Origin: Charina bottae
Taxonomy: Eukaryota; Chordata; Lepidosauria; Squamata; Charinaidae
Direction of reading: 5' to 3'
DNA length: 64,000 nucleotides
Assembly: GCA_023362775.1 (NCBI GenBank)
Contig: JALMGJ010000029.1
Span: 3,190,001 to 3,254,000 of the forward strand
A program made the position numbers and the translations under genes. Shown here piece by piece: positions 36,078 to 47,837 of this stretch. Numbering within the stretch: position 1 is the stretch's first letter; the number at the start of each line of letters is the position of its first letter. The notes beneath the pieces are model-generated. The model was given only the letters and a program-made list of their open reading frames with translations. It was not told the DNA's origin and did not search any database.

Positions 36078-36270
36078 CCTGCCAAGGTGGCATTACCTAG
36101 CTGACGTTGTCTAAGCAGGATGACCTAATTAATACTTGGATGGGAGACCACCAGGAGGTGATGAAAAACATCCCAGAAGCTGGCAGTGACAAATTACTTC
36201 TGAACTGTTGCCAAGAAAACTATGTGGGTTTGTCCATGAAATCACCAAGACAAGTTTGACTTGAAAGAGC
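36078..36270 (+). mobile_element. 5S rRNA-derived SINE
   Basis: The piece taatacttggatgggagacc, preceded by gtctaagcaggatgacctaa, is the 5S rRNA internal-promoter region. The tail is shared with Sauria SINEs (aattacttctgaactgttgc, caagaaaactatgtgggt). It is a SINE, not a 5S gene, because the 5' part is decayed and a SINE body follows. Confidence 0.8.
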
Positions 36271-36423
36271 CTGCTTTTGATTTACTTATGAACAGGATGA
36301 AATAATCAGTTTCAAAAGATTTAAGTATAATAAATGGATAGGTGTGTAATTTTAAAAGGTAAACTAAGTGGGTTTCTTCCACTAGCTATTATTATAGCTA
36401 GAGTTATAAATATAATGTCACAT

Positions 36424-36470
36424 GTTGTTGTTTATTCGTTCAGTCGCTTCCAACTCTTCGTGACTTCACA
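36424..36470 (-). mobile_element. Short BovB 3' end, antisense
   Basis: Only the last 45 bp or so of BovB (gttgttgtttattcgttcag, tcgcttccaactcttcgtga) is present, a strongly 5'-truncated insertion. Confidence 0.85.
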
Positions 36471-37884
36471 TAGATAGTCACATAGATATCTTATTTTCTA
36501 ATACCATCTTCTGACTACTTGTTTAGCTGTTTATTAAAATGATTGGAATGTGTTTTAAGTGTCATGTAAAGGTATTATAAATTAGAGAAAAGGTAGTCTG
36601 ACCCGTAAGTCATACAAAAACATCTTGGAACAAATGCTTGGATATATATAATGATGCTTTGATGATGCTTGGTGGATTTAGGCCAGATGAATCTCATGAC
36701 TAAACAATCTGCATTAGCTGGTAATGCATGATATATGCAACTATTCATTTGGATGCCGGAAGCTTGAGGAACTGGATTTCTTCTGTAAGGCCCCACTAGG
36801 CCCTTCCTTTAACAAACTGTATAGGCTGTTCTTTGAAAAAAGTTGGGCAAATAGTAAAATGTGTTACTGAGAATTTCCAACTCAAATTAAAGGAAGTTGT
36901 TAAAAAATCCAAACTTCCACTGGGTAAAAAGACTTGATTTATCTTGCATGCAATCAACCTCTTTTTTCTATTACTGCTTTTTCATATTCCAAGTTCAATC
37001 CTGAACAGTAGAGTTAACACTGGCATCATTTACTTGCTAAAATTGGAATATAACTGAATACATGCCACCTCAGCTTTCCTTAAGCAATCTATAATTCTGA
37101 AGTATCTGAATTTTCAAAAAGGCTTTTCAAAGCTGATGAATGTCATGGGGTTCATTTAATGACATATAATTTATCTTGTCAGGCACAGATATACTTTCCC
37201 AGTTTCATTGCTAGAAACAGTTTCAGTCTGTAGAAAAGCACAAGCTTCCTTATGTATAATTTAATCAGCTTGTGTCATGTACAGATATGCCACTTAACAC
37301 AACTGCACAAAACCGATGCAAGGACAGAGATATTTTGCAAGAATAGTCTGTGTGAGCTGTTTTTATTGTTATAGTACCTTAATACAGTGGTGCTAATATT
37401 CAAACACTGAATATTTGAAGTGATGAATAGAACTTCTAATGCATTCAGAAAGATCCAGACCTGATTTAGAGATTTATGGGAATGAATGAAACACATTAAA
37501 TTATGGGAACTGCTAAAAGATGTATGTTTGAGGGAAAATTGCCAATGGGAATTAGGAGAAACTCACACCATTTTTGTGCTGCATTAAAATAATTTGCAAA
37601 CTTTTTGACCAATTAGTTAATCCAATCTTAAGAGAAAGAACCCTTCCAAACCAAACAGTATGGATAAAATTAAAGATGCAGGAGTAAGTCTTCATGGATA
37701 ATGAAATGCTGTTCTACTGAAGAATTCCTTCTGATGGGAAAAAAAAGTTTCTCTTCTAATATTTATTTCTATAAATTGTTGATTAATTATCAGTAGTCAT
37801 ATATTCATTTATTGGATTTATATACTCTCTTGCGCATGGTCTTATTTATATTTGTTGAATTGTTTTTAATGGTTTGTTTTATTA

Positions 37885-37957
37885 TATGCTGCCCAGAGTC
37901 ACATTTGTGAGATGGGCAGCTATATAAATTTGACAAACAAACAAACAAACAAACAAA
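37885..37957 (+). mobile_element. LINE-like 3' tail (L2/CR1 type)
   Basis: tgctgcccagagtcac, then gagatgggcagctatataaa, and an (AAAC)n end. This tail recurs at 40826, 42778, 45385 and 57925 and inverted at 16165 and 55684. Confidence 0.65.
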
Positions 37958-39590
37958 GCCGTTCATTCAGGAGCATCCTTCTCCTATTTTCTTGCATGAC
38001 AACATCCCTGCGAGGCTGGTTGGCATGAAAAGGAATGGCTGGCCAGTGAGCTTCTGTGGCTGAGGGAGAACTTGACCAAGAGCATTGATCCAAGCCCAAG
38101 ACCTTAACCACAGCACCACATACATCTCCACAGTGAATATAAAAGTAATTGTATATACAGGTTATCTTGCATGCTCATAAAACTATAAAAGGAAATGATC
38201 TCAAATTGCCATCTATCCATCAAAAATCTTGGCAGCCACTCGACCAGTGACTGACGTACATGTTAAGGAACTAAGTTAATTAACATGTCTACCAGTTCCC
38301 AAATGGAGCACAGGAAACAAAATTCCATTTAATGCAGCCAGGAGTGACATACTCAGTGGTGTGTGGGTGTGTGAGTTTGTGTGGTCTAGGGACAATTGAT
38401 AATTGACAAATACACGTTGAAGTAAAGCATTCAAGCACGTAACAAGAACTTGTGCTAAATTCCTTTTCAGATAAAACCCTACGCTTAGAAATAAAGAGGC
38501 CTGGGGATAGAAAGGGTTTTAAAAAATAATAGTTTTTTTTTAAAATTATATATGTGGATGAGGGGAAAAATAATCTTCACAGCTTTTAATATGCTAATTT
38601 TTCTGCCAGACAGTAATCTGATGTTTAAGTGATCAGGCACAGCCTTATTCACTTGAATAATGATATTCTCTTCTTTTAACATCAATTTACAAACTTGAAT
38701 GTCAAATCCATAAGATGGCTGCTGGTATCTTAGCAAGTAGATGCACTATAATGATCAGCTGAAAAACAACCCCATAAATTAAATGGCAAACCTTCCAATA
38801 AAAGATCAAACTAATATAAAATTTGAAATGTTCTTGAAGCCATAACTGCAAATGTTACATGGCAGGAAGGCAAAACCTTCCTTTTTTTGGTCATAACTGT
38901 CTTCATGAGCTATGACTAATCTTTATATGCTTATGACTTAGTTGTAAGAATTCTTGTGCAAACTTTCCATCTTCTCCTATTTAGCTCCCCCAACAATGAT
39001 GACAGTTTAATAAATCAGAGCTTGTTTGTGGCTTGTTAAAAGAGTAAGAAACTAGAGTTCTTATTTCGAATTCCATGCTAAATAAACAGATCCAAACATT
39101 TATGTTGTGAGGACCAAGAATAATTGAGCAGCATGAGGCAGCTGAGTCATAATAAGCCAGAAGAGGCCACAGGCTTCTTGCACTGTTACATCCATTTTAT
39201 TTATCTTATATAACCACAGAATTATCAAATTGGCTGTGCCATTTAGGTCTTACTCTGTGGAGAAATCCAAATGAAACTTTCTTTAACCTGGACACAGAAA
39301 GATCTCACCACCTCCCTTGGTCATTGGCTCTGCTGTCAAACTGCTCTTATCGGTTGGAGGATTTTCCTAAAATACAACCAGAGGCTCCTTCCTATTACTA
39401 AGGCCATTTATTCTGTCTCCTGCATTCCAGGATGACAGAGATTTCTCTGTGTGACACCACTTCAAGTTCTTGGAAAAAGCCATCATATTCCACCTTAGTT
39501 TTCTAATTGTCTAAACATACCCAGTTTGCTTAGGCTCTCCTCATCAGAAAGGAAATGTACTAGTTCCCAGTCCCTACTCATCCTCTATCC

Positions 39591-39871
39591 CAGAGCTTTC
39601 CAAACTTTTCATGTTGGTGACACACACCAACAGCGGCGGCGGGGCGGTGGCGGGCGCGGCCTGCAGTGTCCTGGTGTGTCGCGCGATAACCCGGAAGCGC
39701 TGGTGGGGGGGAACCGGAAGGAGCGGCACCCCCGCTAATCGGCACCGCCGATTGGCAGGGGTGCTACTTCTTCCGGTTTCCCGCATCAGTGCTTCCGGGT
39801 TGTCGCGTGACACACCAGGACACCGCAGGCAACACAGTAGTGTGTCACGACACACACTTTGGAAAGCTATG
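39591..39871. mobile_element. hAT element, 281 bp
   Basis: The ends are cagagctttccaaactttt and cactttggaaagctatg. The 8-bp target duplication ctctatcc is perfect (39583-39590 and 39872-39879). The centre is CpG-rich with inverted ccggaag...cttccgg arms. Confidence 0.92.
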
Positions 39872-40255
39872 CTCTATCCTTTTCATCATCTACTTCAGTT
39901 TTCTCTGAATTTTCTTAAGATCTGGAGCCCAGAACTGAACTTAGTTGTTGAGCTAGAGTTTGCCTATTTCAGAATAGAATGGAACTATAGTAGTAGCTAC
40001 CCAGCTAGATGACAACACTGAGTAGCCTTGACTTAGCTCAAAAAACAAAAACAAACCCTAAGTAGAATCAAACCTGGTTAGTACCCCAGAGGGAAAGTAC
40101 AAATATTAAACAAATATTATCTGTTAGATTTTAACAGATAATATAAACAAATATTATCTGTTAGATTTTATCTGAGAGCTCAATGCAGCTTTCAGGGAGG
40201 TTCTCTTTCGTTTTAATACCAGAACAACAACCCTGGGAGGTAAGTTGGGCTTGGG

Positions 40256-40320
40256 AGAGAGTGACTGTCCCAAAGTCACCCAATGAGCTTCCATGGGTGA
40301 CTTTGGGATAGTCACTCTCT
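40256..40320. repeat. Near-perfect 27-bp inverted repeat
   Basis: 40256-40282 (agagagtgactgtcccaaag...) and 40294-40320 are inverted copies with one mismatch around an 11-bp loop. The left arm resembles the conserved core of a SINE/L2-like element. It lies 173 bp from the exon 4 donor. Confidence 0.92.
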
Positions 40321-40492
40321 TGATGTACTTCAACCCAAGCTTCTCCAATACTGCTCCAGCATCTCCACCATGACCCCATACTGGTAGAGTCAACAGCGAT
40401 GAACTGGAGTGTACATTTGCAGTCATCAATCAAAGTCATGGCTAAAAGCAACTAACGTAAAAAAAAAAAAGACTGAATTTAGGTCTCCTTAC

Positions 40493-40612
40493 CTCAGGAT
40501 GTCCTCCAACTTCAATGTATGTGCACATGGGATGAAAAGCTCCAGTTCCACAAACATACAAATGAGTCTGGTTATAAGCTTTAAGCACTTTGATGAAGTT
40601 AGCACATTCTTT
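40493..40612 (-). CDS. SEMA3A: SEMA3A coding exon 4
   Basis: Forty codons of the sema domain begin [19 protein letters not shown] and continue with CGTGAFHP, the most conserved block of the class 3 semaphorin N-terminus, ending GGHPE. The cysteines of ECANF, CGTG and MCTY are kept; in the family they form disulfides of the beta-propeller blades. The NQT sequon matches the second known glycosylation site (near residue 125). The minus-strand acceptor tttctttgcag precedes AAAGAATG and the donor is gtaagg, giving 120 bp and phase 0 at both ends. The sequence is closest to SEMA3A; SEMA3D, the next candidate, differs in the [10 protein letters not shown] block. This is the last semaphorin exon I could find toward the left edge; the following exon (DNIF...GKSPYDP) was not seen between 1 and 40492. 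Confidence 0.96.
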
Positions 40613-40732
40613 CTGCAAAGAAAAACAACAACAAGGTAACACAACATTTTTATTGTTTTCTCTTCTTTTTTAGTTATGTAAGCCATATTATAGTTATAAT
40701 TATTATATATATTATATATTATATTATATTGT

Positions 40733-40818
40733 ATGCTCTTCGGCTAACAAATGGAGATGAGCACTGGCCCCTAGAGTCGGACACTACTGCACAGATGTGC
40801 GGGTGGAAACTTTACCTG
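40733..40818 (+). mobile_element. Squam-like SINE, 3' fragment
   Basis: The stretch ctcttcggctaacaaatgga to gtgcgggtggaaactttacc corresponds to the last 85 bp of the SINE at 9278. A gccacccagagtaat...aataaaataaatgg tail (to about 40885) follows. Confidence 0.85.
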
Positions 40819-40925
40819 TACCTTAAGCCACCCAGAGTAATTTTGGAGTTGGGTGGCTTTCTAAATCAAATCAAATAAAATAAATGGTCAATATTAATAA
40901 TTTATAATAATATAATTTAATATAG

Positions 40926-41147
40926 AGAGCCAGTTTGGTGTAGTGGTTTAGGCATCAGGCTAGAAACCGGGAGACCTGAGTTCTAGTCCCACCTTAGGCA
41001 CAAAGCCAGCTGGGTGATCCTGGGCCAGTCCCTCTCTCTCAGCCCTAGGAAGGAGGTAATGGCAAACTACTTCCGAAAAACCTTGCCAAGAAAACTTCAG
41101 GGACTCGTCCAGGCAGTCTCCAAGAATTGGACACAATTGAACGGATT

Positions 41148-41149
<2 letters not shown>
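40926..41149 (+). mobile_element. Full-length Sauria-type SINE
   Basis: The tRNA-like head gagccagtttggtgtagtgg, body ctgggccagtccctctctct, and a BovB-related tail aagaattggacacaattgaa are present. An (AT)n run follows to 41197. Confidence 0.92.

Positions 41150-41197
<48 letters not shown>
41150..41197. repeat. (TA)n microsatellite at SINE tail
   Basis: About 23 AT units. Confidence 0.95.
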
Positions 41198-41201
<4 letters not shown>

Positions 41202-42777
41202 TCTCACAACTTAATGTCATTTGCAGGCACTGACTTATCCCCTTCCCCCAAACTCAAGTTGCCTTCCAAAAAAACCATAAACTCAAATAAAAAAGCAGTA
41301 TCAAAAGGACCATTTACAACAATGATAACACAAGATGTTCTGAAAGGGAATCTGCTATCGACTAATAAGTAGGTCTTGCATCTTCTTAGAAATGCCATGA
41401 GAAGAGAGGATCTTTTGACTTCATCAAGTCCTTTGCACTTTTAGATCTCTTGGCTTAAAAAAAAATGTCAGCCCAACATCCAACATAAATTTCCTCAGAC
41501 ACCCCAAAATGGAAGACTTTAAGGTTTATATAAGACACAAAAGTTGAGCCAACTCTTGCAATATAAAGTTGCTAATCAGGTCACAGTTGCCTGGAGAAAT
41601 GTCCAGTCAAGTGGGGATTTTCATACGAGAATGAGAGTTCACGGAATAAGCATTTTAGACAGAACTCTCAATCTGTATCCTCTAAAATATAAGGTAAAAT
41701 GAGTGTCTTGGTACATTCATATATTCAGCTGTGAGTCACAAAGAAAGTAAAATTAAGCAAAATCTGCACATCTGTGAACTAGGTCACAGAACTTTCAGTT
41801 TGCATCTTCACTCCAACCCAAAAAACTATAGTGTGACATAAAGACAGAAATAAGTATTTCTCAAGGTAACTAATCATTGCAGAGACTGCCTTCCTTAGAT
41901 ATTCCCCTTGTATCTTGGTAGGCTTTCCCCTGGGTGTCTCTGCCAAATGAAGTGATGCAGATGGCAATCAGAAAAAGGGGGTTCCCAATTATGGGGTCCA
42001 ATTTATGGAATGGGCTCCTGACAAAGACATTGTTTTTGGTTGACAAATTTTCTTCTACGTAGTTTTAATAACTGTCATAGTTCTGTATTCAGTCTGATTT
42101 TACATGGCCCCCTTTTGATGCAGGAATAGTAGATTTCATGTTCCCTGTGTGATGTACTGATTGCATGTTATTGATTTATTATTTTTCAACTCATTTTAAA
42201 TGCCTTTAGAAAAAACTAGTTAATCACATTGTGATCTGCAGAGAGGAATTGGTTAATGGATAAATTAAATATATAATTAAGAACAGTAACAAAAGATGTA
42301 GATTTCTTTTTAAAATAAGCCATACCCAAAGCATGAAAGCAGGAGTGTGACTGTGTGATGGACCCTTTTGTCTCCTCATGTTAATGGGGTCTTCTGCAGA
42401 GAAGGCTTATAGGAGGTAAAAGCAGTATTTGCCCAGGCAACATCAACATATATACAGTTACTACATGAACAAGTTCTGTATAAAAGTTCCAACAGATGTT
42501 TCCAGTTAGCTGCCATTTCACTGAACCCAATCTCACTCTTTTGTATGGAGGTTGATCTGCACAGGGTCCAGTACAATCAGTAAGCCAAGATCGTTGGTTA
42601 TTTTGATTTATTAACACCTGGAGCCTCTGGATACCAGGCTTTCCCCTAATTGTCTCAGATTACATCCTCTATCGTCTGAATCCAGAGAGAGAAGAGAAGA
42701 GACACTGTTAAACCAGACTAACCAAAACTGCCCATAGGTAAGGCAGTAGATATTAACAACTGACAGGTAAAGGTATT

Positions 42778-42852
42778 ATTGTAAACCGCCCAGAGTCTAC
42801 TGCTGTAGAGATGGGCGGTGATAAATTTTACTAATAAATAAATAAATAAAGG
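42778..42852 (+). mobile_element. LINE-like 3' tail (L2/CR1 type)
   Basis: gtaaaccgcccagagtctac, gagatgggcggtgataaat and an (AATA)n end. Confidence 0.65.
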
Positions 42853-43065
42853 TAAGTATCCCTCAAATCAAGCTTGACTTCTGATGACTATGTGGATATT
42901 TCCATGGTGTTTTCTTGGCAGAAATACAGAATCTGTTTGCCAGTGATTTCTTCCAGAATGTTTTTTAGAGTTCCCAGTCTATCCTCCAGTCCTGGTAGAT
43001 TTCCTGGTGGTCTCCCATACAAATGCATTGAGCTATCTTATTACTAGGCCAAAACTGATTCCATT
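42853..43065 (-). mobile_element. 5S rRNA-derived SINE, antisense
   Basis: tggtggtctcccatacaaat at 43008-43027 is the complement of the 5S-like ATTTGTATGGGAGACCACCA. The tail lies at the left (ctatgtggatatttccatgg). Confidence 0.78.
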
Positions 43066-43109
43066 CTCAGCTCAGAGAGTTTTGGTCTAATGCATTTGTA
43101 GTCACTAAG

Positions 43110-43345
43110 CTGGGGAAGGCAGCCCTGCTCCCTGGACACGGCATATGAATTCAAAGTGCCTCCTAGATGGCAACCGCTATCTGACCTTAGCTGATCTTGT
43201 AAAGCCAAGTTTTGGAAGTGGGGGGGGGGAACCCAGAATAAGGCACTGGAAAACCACCTTCATATTACTGTACTGCCAAGAAAACTGCCAGGATCTGCCT
43301 ACAAGACACTAGGAGTCCAGCTCAACTCAAAAGAGACATCACAAA
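43110..43345 (+). mobile_element. 5S rRNA-derived SINE, sense
   Basis: The order is caaccgctatctgacctta, agctgatcttgtaaagccaa (5S-like), ggcactggaaaaccacctt and ctgccaagaaaactgccagg. It faces away from the antisense copy just to the left. Confidence 0.7.
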
Positions 43346-43957
43346 TATTTAGAGCATTTGCTTTTCAAAATGCCATTGCTGTTTGGTTCACTCTCATTTC
43401 TAAAGATGAAATCCACAATAATTCCACTGAGGTGAAGAGAATCCTGCTAGTGAGAAGCTAATTTGTTGATTGCTAGTCTGCCTTTACAATTCTTAGATAG
43501 TGATTCACAGGTTACTTACATTTCCATAGCTACGATGAGGTCAAAGAGGCTACAAACTATGTTAGATAGTATGAGAATTGCTCCCCTGGCTAAATACTTC
43601 CATCACTGCTCTTCTATTACTGTCAACAGTCTGGTCTAGATTAATGCCAACATAACTGACAGCAAAATATGCATCCCCACCCAAAAATATGTCTCCCATT
43701 TACAATGCACCATATTTTAACTATGGATTATAGAAATAAAAGAGCTAATGAAGCACTAGGAGGGGCTGGTAAGAGGATCAAACCTTCAGCTGTTAAATGT
43801 ATTTATTTACTATTGAAAGTTTCTGTTCAAACTCTCATGGATGAAGTAGCTTTCCCATGTTTCCCAACTGTTTTTTTTAAGCTTTCAGCTCTATGGGAGC
43901 CAAATAACAACCACAGCAGCAGATAGTAGATTAGGTTCCTGTATACCCTTTTTTTTG

Positions 43958-44038
43958 ACAGCCGACAGGAAGCTCTGGCATGGGCTGGTCCATGAAGTCA
44001 CGAAGAGTCGGAAGCGACTGAACGAATAAACAACAACA
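43958..44038 (+). mobile_element. Short BovB 3' end, sense
   Basis: gacaggaagctctggcatgg, aagtcacgaagagtcggaag and the terminus cgaataaacaacaac are present; everything upstream is truncated. Confidence 0.9.
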
Positions 44039-44348
44039 TACCCTTTAAGCCTTTATAGAGCTGAAGGATGGTATTCAGCTATTAAGTGATGAAAAAAGGT
44101 ATGGCAAATGCTTCACCTCCACCATGGTAATCTGTTCAAAGGGGCATTTTCTCCATTTTCTAGCCGAATCAATACTATAGTATAATTCTATAAAAGTTAA
44201 TTTATTCCAATGATCCAATGGAATTAATCAGTGCTAATTTTTGCGGCAATCAGGAGATCCTTTGCATGGCCCTTGGAAGCTCATCTAAATGTGCACAGGA
44301 TTTCAGCTTCAGTCAAGATGAACCTTTGCACAGGTTGTACATTATCAC

Positions 44349-44399
44349 TTATGAGCATATTTGTACTCAAATGTTACCTGAGTACAAATATGCTCATAA
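44349..44399. repeat. Perfect 21-bp inverted repeat
   Basis: 44349-44369 and 44379-44399 are exact reverse complements (core atgagcatatttgtactca) separated by nine bases. Confidence 0.97.
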
Positions 44400-44559
44400 A
44401 TGACAATGCACAAGCATCTCAACAACATTATTAGCTATTTCACTTTCAACCAATCATGTCATTTAGTGTTTTATAGTTATTTTTTTTTTATTTAGAAGGG
44501 TTTAAATTGTTTCAACTGACTTGAGGTATAAGAAGCATAGCAGCATTTTATAACCTGGT

Positions 44560-44685
44560 TGCCTTGTAGTTGGGTAGACCAACTCCCAGAATTCCCCAGC
44601 CAGTGTGGCCAGTGCTGAAAACTCTGGGATTCTCAATGTGAAATATAGTCCATAATCTAGAGGACATTTAGGTTGGAAAATGCAA
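44560..44685. mobile_element. Worn hAT MITE
   Basis: gaccaactcccagaattccc and cagccagtgtggccag resemble the 20982 MITE family (gacttcaactcccagaatt). No clear ends. Confidence 0.5.
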
Positions 44686-45384
44686 ATTTGCATGCATATA
44701 TTATCTTTCAGAATGTTATATATAATCCACCTTTCCTTAAGATGAGAGAGAGGGAGAGAGATGTTACATTATTGTCATGTCCCCATGTATGAGGTTTTAC
44801 GTGACTTCTACCCCACTGGAGTAGGGGAACAAATTCACTATTTTTACAGAGTGTGTATCCTGTTATGTTGACCACTAGAAGCAGTACAAGACTGGTTTCA
44901 TCCTTATTAGGAATCTTCAGATGTACATAGCCAGATCCTATACTGTGGGTTCAAACCCTCCACCAGGAATTGAATTTGTGGATGATTGCACTTTAGATTA
45001 CTATATATACTGCATTAGTTTTAGGATTTATCTAAAAGTATTGCAGTATAAATTGTTGTGGACTTAATCTAGTTCACCGAAAGATGTTTCTCTAGTTCCT
45101 GCTCTGTGAAAAGTGTAAAGCTGCTGTTTTTGTAAACTGTGACAGGGCTGTTCACTGCTTCTGTATTTTATGGGTTGAAAACCTCCTGTGCCTATAGAAT
45201 CTCGATGCAAGAGATGTCTCACTCCCACTCCCTGAATGCCTGTAAGATAAGCACTTTTTATTAGGCATGTATGAATCACCCAAGATCCAGTCCAAATGAT
45301 CAATTCTATTCAGTTCATTGAATTATTTAATTCTGATTCTTAAACTGAATCACCAGATTGTGTTGATTCAGTTCAGTACATCAA

Positions 45385-45445
45385 GAGTCCATTGGAGTTG
45401 GGTGGCTATAATATATAAACAAACAAACAAATAAATAAATAAAAT
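45385..45445 (+). mobile_element. LINE-like 3' tail (L2/CR1 type)
   Basis: aagagtccattggagttggg, tggctataatatataaac and an (AAAC)n(AAAT)n end. Confidence 0.6.
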
Positions 45446-46317
45446 AAGCAGTGAGGGCACGAATGTGCGATTCATCTACAGAAATTCATAAAAATACCTA
45501 ATCAATTCACATGTACCCAATTCAATTCAATTCAATTCAATTCAATTCAATAACTTGATTCAGCAGTTCAGTTAGAGGATTCGACTTGAAAGGAAGATTC
45601 AGTTAAATCACCTTTAAACTATCTATCTAGTGATGGCTGAAATCCAATAGTCATATTCATTTGGAAGCAGAGATAAAAGTATACGGGTACAATGGCCCTT
45701 TAAATGCAGATCTGTATAAAACCTAATTAAATTGGCATTTGTTACATGACTGCCAAGTGGTATAGGAAAGCCTCCCAGTGGGCAGACATTTCATTAAGAT
45801 ATTGCCAAGACTGAGTGACTCTGCCAATTTATTAGCATTCTTCCTTTCCCTCCATCAAACACTGGCATGATGATATTTAGACATGTCTTAGCTGCAAAAT
45901 TTGGCATTCAGAATTATTCTCAATACTGGGGACAAGGTATGTCAACTTCAGTGCAAAGCATCTACTCATGTTTTTTGGCTGTGAGCCTGGAATGGCTTAG
46001 CCTATCTCAAACTGGGTTTTTCCAACTTGGTGACAGCTCCCTGTTGCTGCCTTACCCTCAAGGTAACAGGATATTTGTTCTTAATGGGAAAACCAGTGCC
46101 AGCAACACAGAGTAGTTAAAATATGTGTGTGAAATGCTGGCAAGAATAGCAAAGATTACACTTGCACACATGCAGACACAGACATCTACCCTCATATGTG
46201 CAACTGAAAAACAGAATTTTGAAATGTAGGGACACTTGACACAATACGGTTTTTGAGCACTTCAAACTGTAAGCAGGAAATCTTGTCAAATGTATTCAAA
46301 ATATAAATGTTCTAGAT

Positions 46318-46420
46318 CAGTGTCTCCAAATGTTGGCAATTTCCAAATGTGTGGACTTCAACTCCCAAAATTCCTCAACCAGCATGGCCATCTGGAAGTT
46401 ACCAACATTTGGAAACTTTG
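46318..46420. mobile_element. hAT MITE
   Basis: The ends cagtgtctccaaatgttgg and ccaacatttggaaactttg are inverted. Flanks ttctagat and ctctagac match at 6 of 8. The inner gacttcaactcccaaaatt links it to the 20982 family. Confidence 0.8.
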
Positions 46421-46640
46421 CTCTAGACTAACCTCATTACATTCAGGTTCTTGTTGTTGGAGGAACATTCAAATATAACCCTTATCCATAGCACCTTGTT
46501 GTATCTACGGCTCAGTGAATATTGTTACTTAGCTTGAGTGCTAAGATGTCCTCAAATTGAACTAGATCTTTGGTGGGCTCTCTGATGCAGTCTTCTTGAC
46601 AACAGTATGGAAATGGCTTCCCATTGTCTTCTTTTTTAGC

Positions 46641-46641
46641 G

Positions 46642-46693
<52 letters not shown>
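46641..46693. repeat. (CT)n microsatellite
   Basis: About 26 CT units with one interruption. Confidence 0.95.
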
Positions 46694-46696
<3 letters not shown>

Positions 46697-47589
46697 GTAG
46701 TCTAGTCTACATTTCCTGAAGGTCTCCCTCCCTCCCAAGTACTAAACAGACCCAATACTGTATAGCTTCTGAGCCCAGACAAGGGTCCTCAAGACTGAAA
46801 CTCTTATTGGGATTTACATACTTTGAGTCATTTGTTATTATTTTTATACACATGGGAACCACCTTCTTATTAAAAAAAATATTATGATGAGGCATTGTTT
46901 CAGTTGTCCTAGAGCTCCCAAAATGAATCTATAGTTGTGCTTGCAATGGGCAAGTTCCAGTGATCCATGACAATTCCAAACACTTGCAACAGTTGCCTAT
47001 GCTTGAACCTTCACCCAACAACATTAAAATTTGTTGTGAGCCATTTAAGAAGATGCTTTCAGAATCACTAATAATATTCAGTTGCCTTCTGACACAGAAT
47101 TCTATGAGATGATCATTGCCTTTTTATATACATCTTAGATATAGTTACAAAATTGCCACCGTTCTTTTAGTCATGACCACTCTAGACAATGTTTAGATAC
47201 CCCTATAGACAAACCTCTCTTTTTACTTATTACTGATTCTCAATATTTTTCCTTCAAGCAGAGAGAAAGGACTACATACAGAGAGAATAGCCTGAGCAAA
47301 CAGTAAAAATATCTGTACAGAAAAAGCATAAGAGGTAAGCACAAAATAATTAAAAACAAAACAAACATAACACAATCACAACATTGAATATGATGTGTTA
47401 CACAGATTTTTTGGAGGGGGAACAATACAAAGATAAATTCTATCCATCTGTTAGAACACCTGCATGTAGAAAAAGTTAAAATAAAAGTTAAGTCTACTCA
47501 CTACGCCTCAGTAGCAACTAACCCAGTAAGAGAACATGTAGTAATGTAGTTTGGGCTCACTAAGGAGGATAAATTTTGAAGCCACATCA

Positions 47590-47830
47590 GTACGTGAATA
47601 AGAGCATTCTGACTCCCAAAAGGATTGGACCACATTGGTACTCAATATTGGCAGTACCTAGTCAGCTTTCCCTGATCTCAGATGCTAAGCAGGATTTCAG
47701 GGCTGTTAGCCAGACTGGAAAATTAAAAAAAAAATCATCTCAGAAAAAGTCAATGGTAAACTACCTTGTAACACTGGCAAGAAAGCTACATAGATGCCAA
47801 TAGCAAGAGCTGAATTCAATTCAAGAGTGT
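47590..47830 (+). mobile_element. 5S rRNA-derived SINE, sense
   Basis: agtacctagtcagctttccc followed by tgatctcagatgctaagcag is the 5S rRNA-like block. The body and tail are SINE-like (aactaccttgtaacactggc, aagaaagctacatag). Confidence 0.82.
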
Positions 47831-47837
47831 TGTTGCC

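Larger units (their letters stand above)
1..40492 (-). other. SEMA3A: SEMA3A intron 4 (open toward the left edge)
   Basis: This is inferred to be intronic because it follows the exon 4 donor and no later semaphorin exon was recognised. Repeats in it are listed separately. The stretches 1-270, 313-1079, 2926-3167, 3392-4093, 4863-6414, 7681-8080, 8181-9265, 9625-10469, 11421-12873, 13001-15137, 15293-16164, 16380-17073, 19371-20534, 21151-22842, 24591-25548, 25832-26777, 34881-35966, 36471-37884, 37958-39582 and 39880-40255 hold nothing I can name. The 11900-12093 part ends in an AATAAA-like A-rich tail and could be a worn L1-type 3' end. The 34890-35150 part has a 63-codon open stretch, which I do not recognise. 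Confidence 0.75.

Noticed and set aside
36078..36270. Possible 5S rRNA gene
   Set aside because: Only the internal-promoter region is 5S-like; the 5' part is decayed and a SINE body follows. Called a 5S-derived SINE.
1..40492. SEMA3A exon 5 (DNIF...GKSPYDP)
   Set aside because: I looked on the minus strand for its expected complement and did not find it; a spliced-alignment search would be needed to be certain.
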